Below are positions 1-7,534 of a DNA stretch of 27,448 nucleotides, piece after piece; the first letter of the stretch is position 1; each line of letters starts with the position of its first letter. The notes below the pieces were generated by a model. That model worked only from the letters and a program-made list of their open reading frames with translations. It made no database searches and was not told the origin of the DNA. The translations under genes were made by a program, and so were the position numbers. The stretch comes from DASCNA01 sp036011305 (GTDB taxonomy: Bacteria > Verrucomicrobiota > Lentisphaeria > Victivallales > GWF2-38-69), in contig DASCNA010000034.1 in NCBI GenBank assembly GCA_036011305.1, positions 1 to 27,448 of the forward strand. Direction: 5' to 3'.

Positions 1-309
1 ATATGTATATAAAACTATTGGCAGATTTTTATGTTTTTTACGAATATCACTTACTAAATTTAGTACATCATTAACACTGAAATTATTCAGCAGAGCTCTC
101 TGCGCAGATAACTGGTTGGCTTCACCGTCTGCTAAAGGATCTGAAAAAGGAATCCCAAGCTCTAAAAGATCAATACCCGCGCTAACTAAATGATCTACAA
201 TATCTAAGCATTTACCGTAGTCAGGATCACCTGCTGTAATATAGGAAATAAATGCCGGTCTATTATGTTTTTTTAATTCAGTGAATAGTTTTTTTATTCT
301 ATCTGACAT
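1..309 (-). CDS. trpA: Tryptophan synthase alpha subunit, N-terminal part (runs off the window)
   Basis: The first 103 residues of the alpha chain are present; the 3' end lies beyond base 1. TrpA cleaves indole-3-glycerol phosphate to indole and glyceraldehyde 3-phosphate, and indole passes to TrpB. The protein opens MSDRIKKLFTELKK and contains the family signatures FISYITAGDPD (about residues 20-30) and LELGIPFSDPLADG (49-62). The two catalytic acids, Glu50 and Asp61, match Glu49 and Asp60 of the E. coli enzyme. A GGAG ribosome site lies 7 bases before the ATG. The upstream neighbour, on the same strand, is the exonuclease gene with a 144-base gap, so trpA may have its own promoter; I saw no convincing one in 310-453. 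Other trp genes are probably to the left. Identification is firm. Confidence 0.96.
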   Translation of the reverse strand, partial: MSDRIKKLFTELKKHNRPAFISYITAGDPDYGKCLDIVDHLVSAGIDLLELGIPFSDPLADGEANQLSAQRALLNNFSVNDVLNLVSDIRKKHKNLPIVLYTY

Positions 310-453
310 CTGTTTTCTCCATAGTGTAAGTTTTGTTATATGAATTAATGCACATCGTATAATTAAATTTTGAATATTTTATTCATAAATAATACTTCTG
401 AATTTAAAAAAATTAACATTATAAACATTCAGTTTTATAACTTTAAAAACTAT

Positions 454-1011
454 TTAAATATAAGCCCCAAGTAGTCTTTTCATAGTTAGTTTAAAAATTT
501 TGAGAGTCCATTCTACATCGGCAAATGCTCTATGTGCAGGGCCTATTTCATTATCCAATCCAAAAGTATACCTTAGGTTCTGAAGACTATAACTTGGAAG
601 TCCGGGATATGCCTGTTTTATTAAAGGAATTGTATCAAGAGTTTTTCCGTTCCAGACTTTCAATCCTGTTCTGGCGAGACTCTCCTGCAGAAAAGCCAGA
701 TCAAAACGGGCGTTATGTGCAACAAGAGTTGAACCTTTACAAAAATCCATAAAACTGTATCCTACATTTTTAAATTTAGATGCATCTTTGACCATGTCAT
801 TAGAAATACCGTGAATAGAAACTAATTTTCGGGGAATTTCACAGCCTGGATTAATTAATGAATTAAATCGTGTCTGACTTCCGTCTTTATCAATTCTGAC
901 AGCTGCCAATTCTACTATTCTATGGTAAACCGGAGACATTCCTGTTGTTTCAATATCAAAAATTGTAAACGGCCCTAATTTATACCATTCGGTCGGACTT
1001 GGATTATTCAT
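454..1011 (-). CDS. DnaQ-like DEDDh 3'-5' exonuclease (Pol III epsilon-type)
   Basis: This 185-residue protein is one complete exonuclease domain. ExoI is FDIETTG with Asp19 and Glu21, ExoII is HNARFD with Asp104, and ExoIII is HRAFADV with His160 and Asp165, so all five DEDDh catalytic residues are present. The family removes 3' nucleotides from DNA or RNA using two metal ions. It could be the stand-alone proofreading subunit of Pol III, but the lengths and motifs are equally typical of accessory epsilon-like or PolC-exonuclease-like nucleases, so no dnaQ symbol is given. No C-terminal clamp-binding or polymerase-binding region is evident. The gene follows the Mur ligase on the same strand after a 69-base gap that contains a long hairpin, and precedes trpA. 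No Shine-Dalgarno sequence is seen before the ATG. Confidence 0.9.
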   Translation of the reverse strand: MNNPSPTEWYKLGPFTIFDIETTGMSPVYHRIVELAAVRIDKDGSQTRFNSLINPGCEIPRKLVSIHGISNDMVKDASKFKNVGYSFMDFCKGSTLVAHNARFDLAFLQESLARTGLKVWNGKTLDTIPLIKQAYPGLPSYSLQNLRYTFGLDNEIGPAHRAFADVEWTLKIFKLTMKRLLGAYI

Positions 1012-1021
1012 TTTATAAATT

Positions 1022-1077
1022 TTGAATTCTATGTTTTGAGTTGTTAAAAAATTTATAGCTCAAAACTCAAAATTCAA
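1022..1077 (-). repeat. Bulged hairpin between the Mur ligase and exonuclease genes
   Basis: Two nested inverted repeats form one long hairpin. TTGAATT (1022-1028) pairs with AATTCAA (1071-1077), and TTGAGTT (1036-1042) pairs with AACTCAA (1064-1070). A 7-base bulge lies on one arm and the loop is about 21 bases. The 1061-1080 side also reads as imperfect CTCAAAA-type heptads. On the transcribed minus strand it sits just after the Mur ligase stop and before the exonuclease ATG, with no U-run. It may be an mRNA-stabilising or weak terminating structure; the function is unknown. Confidence 0.45.
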
Positions 1078-1080
1078 CAC

Positions 1081-2523
1081 TTAAAACTTAGTTAATTCTT
1101 CTGCCCATAATGCCAGGGATCCGTCTCTTGCTCCCATGATTAAGATAATATCTCTTTCATCAGCATTAATATTTAAATAATTTGACGCAGATTCTCTTGA
1201 CTCAAAATAGAGATACATACCTTTAGTTTCACATTTAGAATTGTATTCATCATTAACATCAGTTGCCTTTGGTGAAAAACTGCTTGTTCCACCGACATAA
1301 TAAACTGGCAGTAATATAAATTTATCATCACTGTTAAGACAGGATTCAAGTTCAGGAAACAATAAGTCTTTCATAAACTTAAACGGACCGTATCCATGAG
1401 GCTGAAAAACTGCAAAAACTTTACCATGACAAATAGATTGCGCTGTTTTTATACAGGATACAATTTTTTCAATATTATGTGCATAGTCATCAACAACCAA
1501 TACCCCATTTTCAGTCATTCCTTTTTTTTCAAATCTCCTGTGAACGCCCTTGAATTTTGATATAGCTCTTTGGATTTTATTAGATGGTTTACTTATTTCC
1601 AATAAATCCAACAGTCCCATAACAGCTAATAGGTTTTCAGCATTATGTTTTCCTGGAATAGGAAGTTCTATTGTTATAGTCTGAGAAAAACTGTTTCTGC
1701 AAACTGCATACTGTTTATTGATATCTGTATAGTACTTTTCTAAAAACCAAATCTTCATTTTCTCTAATTCAGGTAAATTTATTTTAGAAGTAAATACTGC
1801 AATACTGAGATGTGCATAAGAATCTGGATTAATTAAATTAAGGATATCATCTTCAATAACAGCCCCTTTTCTTGTTTTCCTTAAAAAGCTTTCAAATACC
1901 TCGATTAATTCTCCTTTTGAATAATGATCAGTTCCTATATTCAATAAAACAGAATAATCTGGATTAAATGCAATAAGGCTTTTATCACTTTCGTCAGCTT
2001 CATATATAAAATAACTACCTTTGCCTGGTTTAAAATTTCCACTGTATACATTATCTGAAAAACTGTTAATCATCCCACCATTTAAAACTATTGGATCCAA
2101 ACCTAAATTTAAAAAAGTTTCTGCTATCCATCCAGTCACCGTAGTTTTACCGCAACTGCCTGTCACTGCTATTGAGGTGATATCTTTCAGCAAATTCTGA
2201 ATAAAGACTAAAGCTTCTGCACGATGCCATTTCTCAATGCGTGAAGCGACCAGAAAATCAGGATTATCTTCTTCAATTGCCGTAGAGTAAATCAACACAT
2301 CAGGTATATTATCTTTAACGTATGAACCATCCTGCGGATAAACAAAAATTCCCTGTTTTTTAAATTTTTTCACCAAAATTTTATTTTCAGAATTATTTAT
2401 AGCTCGATCGCTGCCTGAAACATTATAGCCAAACCATCTAAAAGCCTGAGCCAAACCACTCATCCCAATCCCACAAATCCCGACGAAATGTATATTACAA
2501 ATTTTAGAATGGATTTCTACCAC
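1081..2523 (-). CDS. MurC-type Mur ligase (UDP-N-acetylmuramate--L-alanine ligase family), divergent
   Basis: This 480-residue, three-domain Mur ligase is most like MurC, which joins L-Ala to UDP-MurNAc in the cytoplasm. The N-terminal Rossmann loop is HFVGICGIGMSG (12-23), followed by a SGSD motif and STAIEEDNP. The ATP loop is VTGSCGKTTVTG (about 120-131), then EADESD (175-180), HNAENLLA (293-300), GVHRRFE, DDYAHN (345-350) and FQPHGYGPF. Family MurC usually has GTHGKTT and DDYGHHPTE, so the P-loop and the C-terminal motif both differ here, and the end reads GARDGSL rather than GAGDI. It may be the housekeeping MurC, a paralogue, or an Mpl-like recycling ligase; the substrate is not proven. 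The start is GTG at 2523, supported by GGAG 8 bases upstream. The gene is divergent from cinA. Confidence 0.8.
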   Translation of the reverse strand: MVEIHSKICNIHFVGICGIGMSGLAQAFRWFGYNVSGSDRAINNSENKILVKKFKKQGIFVYPQDGSYVKDNIPDVLIYSTAIEEDNPDFLVASRIEKWHRAEALVFIQNLLKDITSIAVTGSCGKTTVTGWIAETFLNLGLDPIVLNGGMINSFSDNVYSGNFKPGKGSYFIYEADESDKSLIAFNPDYSVLLNIGTDHYSKGELIEVFESFLRKTRKGAVIEDDILNLINPDSYAHLSIAVFTSKINLPELEKMKIWFLEKYYTDINKQYAVCRNSFSQTITIELPIPGKHNAENLLAVMGLLDLLEISKPSNKIQRAISKFKGVHRRFEKKGMTENGVLVVDDYAHNIEKIVSCIKTAQSICHGKVFAVFQPHGYGPFKFMKDLLFPELESCLNSDDKFILLPVYYVGGTSSFSPKATDVNDEYNSKCETKGMYLYFESRESASNYLNINADERDIILIMGARDGSLALWAEELTKF

Positions 2524-2720
2524 TTATTTATCTCCAAATTAATATATGAATTGAATTTTCAGATTATTTTATTAATTCTGATAAATTAAACTATTAAAAT
2601 AAACTTTTTACTTGTTATATTTGATTTTCTCTGATTACATTCTCCATTTTACTTATAGAAATAATAATATAATCAGTAATTAATACAATAAATTTTACTT
2701 ACAAGCCAAATAAAATAACA

Positions 2721-2731
2721 GAGGTGACCTC
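2721..2731 (+). promoter_or_regulatory. Palindromic ribosome-binding site of cinA
   Basis: The sequence GAGGTGACCTC directly abuts the ATG at 2732. GAGGTG is a strong Shine-Dalgarno match, and GAGGT is followed by its own complement ACCTC. The one-base gap makes a tight intramolecular hairpin unlikely. The site fixes the start of cinA. Confidence 0.7.
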
Positions 2732-3955
2732 ATGAAAATTGCAGTTATATCAATTGGCGATGAACTTTTAAAAGGCACAATTGAGAATAAAAATCTGGCT
2801 GTAATAGGACAAGAATTAAGAAAAATAGGCTTAATTCCTTCTTTACAAGTAACAATAAAAGATTTTAAGGATGATATTAATGAGTGCTTAAATTATTTAG
2901 ATTCAAATTTTGATATAATAATTTCGACCGGAGGATTAGGACCTACAGACGATGACATCACAGTTAAAGCTTTTAGCGAGCATTATGGATTGAAGCTCTA
3001 TGAGGATAAAAATGTTATTTCACATATTCAGAATATCTTAAAACAAAACAATAGAACAATTTCAAAATATAGTCTAAAACAAGCTATGGTACCAACAGGT
3101 TGCACAATTATTGATAACTTTAACGGTACAGCTCCAGGAATTTTATTTGAATATAAAAATCAAAAAATATTCCTTCTTCCAGGTCCACCCCACGAAATGA
3201 AGCCAATGATCTCTAATTATATTATACCCTATATAGAATCAAACTTTAAATTCAATAAAACTTATTTTAACAGCGTATACGCAGTAAACTTTCCTGAATC
3301 AGAAATCCAGAAGACTGTAAGTGATAAAATAAAATCTCATAAAGATATAAATATTGCATACAGGGTAACATGCGGGGTTTGTGAAATAACTTTCAGCAGC
3401 AGAAATAAAAAACTGGCTGATAAATACGCTAGTGATTTTAAAAAAATTATGGGTAACTCACTTCTTTCGAATAATACGGATAGCTTATTTGAGGAAACCG
3501 TCCATTTACTTCAAAAACAGAATATAACTTTTTCGACAGCAGAATCATGTACTGCCGGAATGATCGGTTCACATATTACTGATATTTCAGGAGTGTCTTC
3601 TATTTACAAGGGAGGAGTAATTGCCTATTCAAATAAAATTAAAGAACATATACTCGGAGTTAAAGCTTCAGTGCTTGAAAAACATGGAGCTGTAAGTAAA
3701 GAATGTGCTGAAGAAATGGTAAAATGTATCTGCGGCAAATTTAATACAGATGCAGGTATCTCAGTTACAGGTATCGCAGGCCCTGACGGAGGAACAGAAG
3801 AAAAACCCGTTGGCTTGGTTTACATTGCTGTAAAACTATATGATAAGATAAAAATTAAAAAATATAATTTTACAGGGAATAGAAGCATGGTTCGACAAAG
3901 AACCGCCAGTAGTGCTGTAAACTTATTAAGAGAAATATGTCTCGATCATTTTTAG
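2732..3955 (+). CDS. cinA: CinA family protein (MoCF-like domain plus NMN amidohydrolase domain)
   Basis: The 407-residue protein has the two-domain CinA architecture and usual length. The N-terminal molybdopterin-binding-like (COG1058) domain, about 1-170, opens MKIAVISIGDELLKG and shows STGGLGPTDDD and LLPGPPHEMKPM. The C-terminal domain, about 250-405, carries TAESCTAG (269-276) and SVTGIAGPDGGTEEKPVG, the active-site signatures of the PncC nicotinamide-mononucleotide deamidase family. The expected roles are pyridine nucleotide salvage (NMN to NaMN) and ADP-ribose pyrophosphatase activity. The competence link implied by the name applies to some Gram-positives and is not implied here. It is divergent from the Mur ligase and convergent with mnmG, with only 23 bases between the stops and no clear terminator. 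The start is supported by GAGGTG. Confidence 0.95.
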   Translation: MKIAVISIGDELLKGTIENKNLAVIGQELRKIGLIPSLQVTIKDFKDDINECLNYLDSNFDIIISTGGLGPTDDDITVKAFSEHYGLKLYEDKNVISHIQNILKQNNRTISKYSLKQAMVPTGCTIIDNFNGTAPGILFEYKNQKIFLLPGPPHEMKPMISNYIIPYIESNFKFNKTYFNSVYAVNFPESEIQKTVSDKIKSHKDINIAYRVTCGVCEITFSSRNKKLADKYASDFKKIMGNSLLSNNTDSLFEETVHLLQKQNITFSTAESCTAGMIGSHITDISGVSSIYKGGVIAYSNKIKEHILGVKASVLEKHGAVSKECAEEMVKCICGKFNTDAGISVTGIAGPDGGTEEKPVGLVYIAVKLYDKIKIKKYNFTGNRSMVRQRTASSAVNLLREICLDHF

Positions 3956-3978
3956 CAATAATTAATTGTCTTTTATTA

Positions 3979-5820
3979 TTACTGTCTTTTCAGGTTTACT
4001 CTTAGAATAGTCAGTTCAGCTGGAGTAACTCCGTCAATTCTGCCGGCCTGTGCCAAGGTCGTCGGTTTTACATTTAACAGCTTTGCTCTTGCCTCATTGC
4101 GTAAACCTTTAACTTTTTTATAGTCAAAATCAGTAGGAATTTTAAGGTTTTCCAAATTTTTCAGTTTCTTTATTTCAAGTTTTTCTCTTTCAAGATATCC
4201 CTCATAATGAGCAATAATTGCCAACTGTCTTAATACTCTTCTGTCTAATTTATCAGAGATATCCAAATCAATAAGTTCTACGGGTAAAGAGTCATACTCT
4301 TTAATAACGCCTCGGTAGATTTTCAGGTATTCTTTGAAGTTTTTACCGTTATATTTTATTTTTCCCCATAAATCAGTAATTTTAAATAATTTTTCTCTGT
4401 ATTTCTTGAATTCAGAATATTTTGTTTCATTTAAAAGTCCAAGATCATAGGCAAATGGACATAATCTTAAATCTGCACAATCCTGACGTAAATGTAACCT
4501 GTATTCAGCTCTGCTGGTAAATAATCTGTAAGGTTCAATAATATCTTTACTTACTAAATCGTCTATCATAACACCAATATAGCTAATATCACGTCCTAAT
4601 TCTACAGTTTCTAGCCCGGCAGAAATTCTTGCAGCATTTAACCCGGCTATCAATCCCTGCCCTGCAGCTTCTTCATAACCGCTTGTCCCATTTATCTGGC
4701 CTGCTAAAAATATATTTTGCCAATTTTTTAAGGAAAGAGAGCGGTTCAGCTGGTTTGGAAAAACAAAATCGTATTCAATAGCATAAGCATATCTGGAAAT
4801 TTCAGCATTTTCCAGTCCAGGGATCGATCGAAGCATTTTCCATTGAATATCTGTAGGCATGCTTGTAGAAAATCCGTTAATATAATATTCCTGAGTGTAT
4901 TCTCCTTCAGGTTCCAGATATAAAGTATGTGTTTCATGGTGTGGAAATCTAACGATTTTATCTTCAAATGAGGGACAGTATCTAGTTCCAATGCCTTCAA
5001 TTCTACCTTGATACATTGGAGCTTTGTCAAGATTCTGTTGCACGACATCTCTTGTTGCTATACTTGTTTTTACTAAATAACACTCTAAATCTTTTCTCTC
5101 GGTTTTAGGATAGGCAAGTTCATCAAAAAATGAAAAATTTTCTTCAAATGTTTCTGTTCCCTGTTTAATCATTTTAGAAAAATCTATTGAACTTGATAAA
5201 ATCCGCTGAGGTGTTCCGGTTTTTAATCTTCCAATATTTAATTTAAGCTGCTCTTTCAGCGCTATAGGCAGATTAACAGAAGCCGGATCTCCGGCACGAC
5301 CTCCACTGAAGGTTTTTAAACCGTAATGCATTTTTCCAGTTAAAAAAGTTCCCGGGCAAAAAACAAAAGATTTTGCATAAAATGAGTCTCCAAACTGCGT
5401 AGTTACGCCTACAACATTATCGTTTTCAATTATTAATGATTCTACAACAGCCTGATGTATCAACAGGTTCTCACAGTTTTCCAATTCATGTTTAACTGCC
5501 TGTTGATAAGTAACTTTATCACACTGCGCCCTGGGAGACCAAACTGCAGGCCCTTTTCCCTGATTCAGCATTCTGAACTGAATTGCAGAGGCTTCCGTTA
5601 CCCTTCCCATAATACCGCCCATTGCATCAATTTCTCTGACTACATGGCCTTTTGCAATTCCGCCTATGGCTGGGTTGCAGCTCATCTGACCTATATGGTC
5701 AAGATTAATTGTGATTAGAAGAGTTCTTGCTCCTAATCTGGAAGAAGCAGCCGAAGCTTCTGCTCCTGCATGGCCGCCGCCTGCAACAATTACATCAAAC
5801 TTATTATTAAAATCAGTCAT
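3979..5820 (-). CDS. mnmG: tRNA uridine-5-carboxymethylaminomethyl modification enzyme MnmG (GidA)
   Basis: At 613 residues this is a full-length MnmG, close to the family norm. With MnmE it makes the (carboxymethyl)aminomethyl group at the wobble uridine of certain tRNAs, using FAD, NADH and methylene-THF. The FAD dinucleotide loop is VAGGGHAGAEAS (about 12-23), followed by the signatures GQMSCNPAIGGIAKGH and EIDAMGGIMG. Further conserved blocks are GPAVWSPRAQ, CPGTFL, GRAGDPAS, LKTGTP, RYCPSFEDK and GTSGYEEAAGQG. The C-terminal helical region ends with GLRNEARAKL and the family's TLAQAGRIDGVTPAEL. No mnmE is present in the window. No ribosome site is seen; the ATG at 5820 gives the standard N-terminus. 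The gene is divergent from lpd, 231 bases away. Confidence 0.98.
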   Translation of the reverse strand: MTDFNNKFDVIVAGGGHAGAEASAASSRLGARTLLITINLDHIGQMSCNPAIGGIAKGHVVREIDAMGGIMGRVTEASAIQFRMLNQGKGPAVWSPRAQCDKVTYQQAVKHELENCENLLIHQAVVESLIIENDNVVGVTTQFGDSFYAKSFVFCPGTFLTGKMHYGLKTFSGGRAGDPASVNLPIALKEQLKLNIGRLKTGTPQRILSSSIDFSKMIKQGTETFEENFSFFDELAYPKTERKDLECYLVKTSIATRDVVQQNLDKAPMYQGRIEGIGTRYCPSFEDKIVRFPHHETHTLYLEPEGEYTQEYYINGFSTSMPTDIQWKMLRSIPGLENAEISRYAYAIEYDFVFPNQLNRSLSLKNWQNIFLAGQINGTSGYEEAAGQGLIAGLNAARISAGLETVELGRDISYIGVMIDDLVSKDIIEPYRLFTSRAEYRLHLRQDCADLRLCPFAYDLGLLNETKYSEFKKYREKLFKITDLWGKIKYNGKNFKEYLKIYRGVIKEYDSLPVELIDLDISDKLDRRVLRQLAIIAHYEGYLEREKLEIKKLKNLENLKIPTDFDYKKVKGLRNEARAKLLNVKPTTLAQAGRIDGVTPAELTILRVNLKRQ

Positions 5821-5874
5821 AAAACTTAATCTTTTTTATTTATAATAATACTTCAGAAACATTATTTATATTTA

Positions 5875-5903
5875 TTGTTGATAACATATCTAAAAAATAT
5901 AAT
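5875..5903 (+). promoter_or_regulatory. Possible sigma70-type promoter upstream of lpd
   Basis: TTGTTG at 5875-5880 and a perfect TATAAT at 5898-5903 are separated by 17 bases. The -35 matches only the TTG half of the consensus, and AT-rich DNA gives many chance TATAAT boxes. The placement, about 25 bases before a terminator-like stem-loop, makes it worth recording. Confidence 0.4.
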
Positions 5904-5916
5904 CTAAAAAATATAA
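5889..5916. repeat. 14-bp perfect tandem repeat
   Basis: TCTAAAAAATATAA occurs twice, end to end, at 5889-5902 and 5903-5916. The first copy supplies most of the putative -10 box. It is either a recent slippage duplication or a doubled binding site. Confidence 0.85.
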
Positions 5917-5929
5917 ATTACTACCAAAT

Positions 5930-5977
5930 TACTGTTGGGTGCCTCAGATAGGATATTTCTACCAACAGTACTTTTTT
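5930..5977 (+). terminator. Stem-loop with U-run in the mnmG-lpd divergent gap (possible attenuator)
   Basis: TACTGTTGG (5930-5938) is perfectly complementary to CCAACAGTA (5962-5970). The 23-base loop contains a small CCT/AGG helix, and a C and six T (5972-5977) follow. This has the form of an intrinsic terminator on the plus strand. It does not follow any gene: mnmG runs away from it and lpd begins 74 bases later. It therefore could attenuate the lpd transcript or end a short unannotated RNA. Confidence 0.6.
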
Positions 5978-6051
5978 ATTCTATATATTGGTGTATTTTT
6001 TATTTATGTTTAATTTTTAATTATTTATAACATTAATACAGGATTCTTATT

Positions 6052-7455
6052 ATGGAAAACAATCAACACTTCGACATTTGTGTAATAGGTGCAGGACCTG
6101 GTGGATATGTAGCAGCAATACATGCAGGCAGAACTGGTGCCAAGGTAGCTTTAGTTGAAAAAACAAATTTTGGCGGAACTTGTCTCAATGTTGGCTGTAT
6201 CCCTACTAAAACTTTAATAGCTTCAACTGAGGCATTACATACAGCAAAACACGCTATGGATTTTGGAATAAAAATAGAAGGAACCATAGAAGCAGACTGG
6301 GAGCATATTCAATCAAGAAAAGATAATATAGTTACAAGACTTCGCGGGGGTATCGGCAACCTCTTAAAAAATGCTAATGTTGAAGTAATAAGAGGAACTG
6401 CTGAATTTACATCTGAAACTTCCGTTAAAGTCAGTTATGAAGAGAATGAAATTAATTTAAACTCAAAGAAATTTATAATCGCAACCGGTTCAAAACCTGC
6501 AATTCCGGGTTTTATTCCAAGATCATCAAGAGTAATTGATTCAACCGATTTATTAGCTATCCAGAAAATCCCTAAAAGTTTACTCGTTCTGGGTGGAGGA
6601 GTAATCGGCTGTGAGTTTGCTTCACTTTTTGCAGAACTCGGTACGCAGGTTACTATAGTTGAGATGCTTCCAAACATACTGCCTGAGCAGGATATTGACG
6701 TTTCAAAACAGATTACAAGAGAATTTAAAAAACGTAAAGTAAAAATAATTACCGGTAATGCTTTACAGGATATTAAAGCTGATGAATCGAGTGTATCAGG
6801 TATTGCAGGCAAAAAAGAAGTTTCAGCTGATTACATGCTTGTTTCAATTGGACGCTCAGCAATGACAGATGGATTAAAACCTGAAAAAGCTGGAATACAT
6901 ATAAATGAAAAAGGATTTATTCCAGTTAATAACAGATGCGAAACAAATATACCAAATATTTATGCTATAGGAGATGTTTCAGGCAGCATTCAGTTGGCAC
7001 ACTTGGCAAGTGCAATGGGCTTATGTGCAGCAGATAATGCAGTCGATATTGAAACAGAATATGATGACAGCTTAGTTCCTGGCTGTATTTTTACTTCTCC
7101 TGAAATCGGAAGTGTAGGTTTTACACAGCAGTATTGTGAAGAAAATGAAATCCCGATAAAAATTGGAAAATTCCCTTTCTCTGCATTAGGAAAAGCAATG
7201 GCAATTAATGAAATTTCCGGGTTCTGTAAAATTATAGCATCTGCAGAGGATGATAGAATCTTAGGAGTACACATAATCGGACCGCATGCTACTGATTTAA
7301 TTTCTGAAGCAGTTACTGCAATGAGTCTCGGTGCAACAGCTGAAGAAGTAGGTAATGCAGTTCATGCTCACCCTACACTTGGTGAATCAATGATGGAAGC
7401 CGCTCATGCAGTACATGAAAAATGCATCCATATGCCAACAATTAAAAAAAAATAA
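6052..7455 (+). CDS. lpdA: Dihydrolipoyl dehydrogenase (E3)
   Basis: This 467-residue flavoprotein reoxidises dihydrolipoamide of the 2-oxo acid dehydrogenase complexes or the glycine cleavage system, with FAD and NAD+. The FAD loop is VIGAGPGGYVAA (11-22). The redox-active disulfide is in GGTCLNVGCIPTK, Cys44 and Cys49. The NAD-binding loop is LVLGGGVIGCEFAS (about 178-191), and the second FAD motif is IYAIGDVSG. The C-terminal dimer domain ends with HAHPTLGESM, giving the catalytic dyad His440 and Glu445. No E1, E2 or gcv genes are nearby, so the partner complex is unknown. A weak AGGA lies 9 bases before the ATG. A stem-loop that may attenuate it lies in its leader, and a perfect palindrome follows its stop. 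Confidence 0.95.
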   Translation: MENNQHFDICVIGAGPGGYVAAIHAGRTGAKVALVEKTNFGGTCLNVGCIPTKTLIASTEALHTAKHAMDFGIKIEGTIEADWEHIQSRKDNIVTRLRGGIGNLLKNANVEVIRGTAEFTSETSVKVSYEENEINLNSKKFIIATGSKPAIPGFIPRSSRVIDSTDLLAIQKIPKSLLVLGGGVIGCEFASLFAELGTQVTIVEMLPNILPEQDIDVSKQITREFKKRKVKIITGNALQDIKADESSVSGIAGKKEVSADYMLVSIGRSAMTDGLKPEKAGIHINEKGFIPVNNRCETNIPNIYAIGDVSGSIQLAHLASAMGLCAADNAVDIETEYDDSLVPGCIFTSPEIGSVGFTQQYCEENEIPIKIGKFPFSALGKAMAINEISGFCKIIASAEDDRILGVHIIGPHATDLISEAVTAMSLGATAEEVGNAVHAHPTLGESMMEAAHAVHEKCIHMPTIKKK

Positions 7456-7474
7456 AATATATCTACTTTGACTA

Positions 7475-7502
7475 AATGAAGCATATTTAAATATGCTTCA
7501 TT
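7475..7502 (+). terminator. 28-bp perfect palindrome after lpd
   Basis: The 14-base arm AATGAAGCATATTT is followed directly by its exact complement, centred between 7488 and 7489. It lies 20 bases after the lpd stop and 32 before the next gene. It would form a strong hairpin, but no U-run follows, so a role in mRNA 3'-end protection or imperfect termination is as likely as classical termination. Confidence 0.5.
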
Positions 7503-7534
7503 GCTATTATATAAACTGAACTTAGTATTTTGTT

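Noticed and set aside
2668..2673. TATAAT upstream of cinA as a promoter
   Set aside because: No acceptable -35 hexamer at the right spacing, and TATAAT occurs often by chance in this composition.
3956..3978. Terminator between convergent cinA and mnmG
   Set aside because: Only an imperfect AT-rich inverted repeat (CAATAATTAATTG) is present; too weak to call in such AT-rich DNA.
6435..6812. 125-codon minus-strand frame inside lpd
   Set aside because: It is a shadow of the lpd reading frame; lpd is complete with all catalytic motifs.
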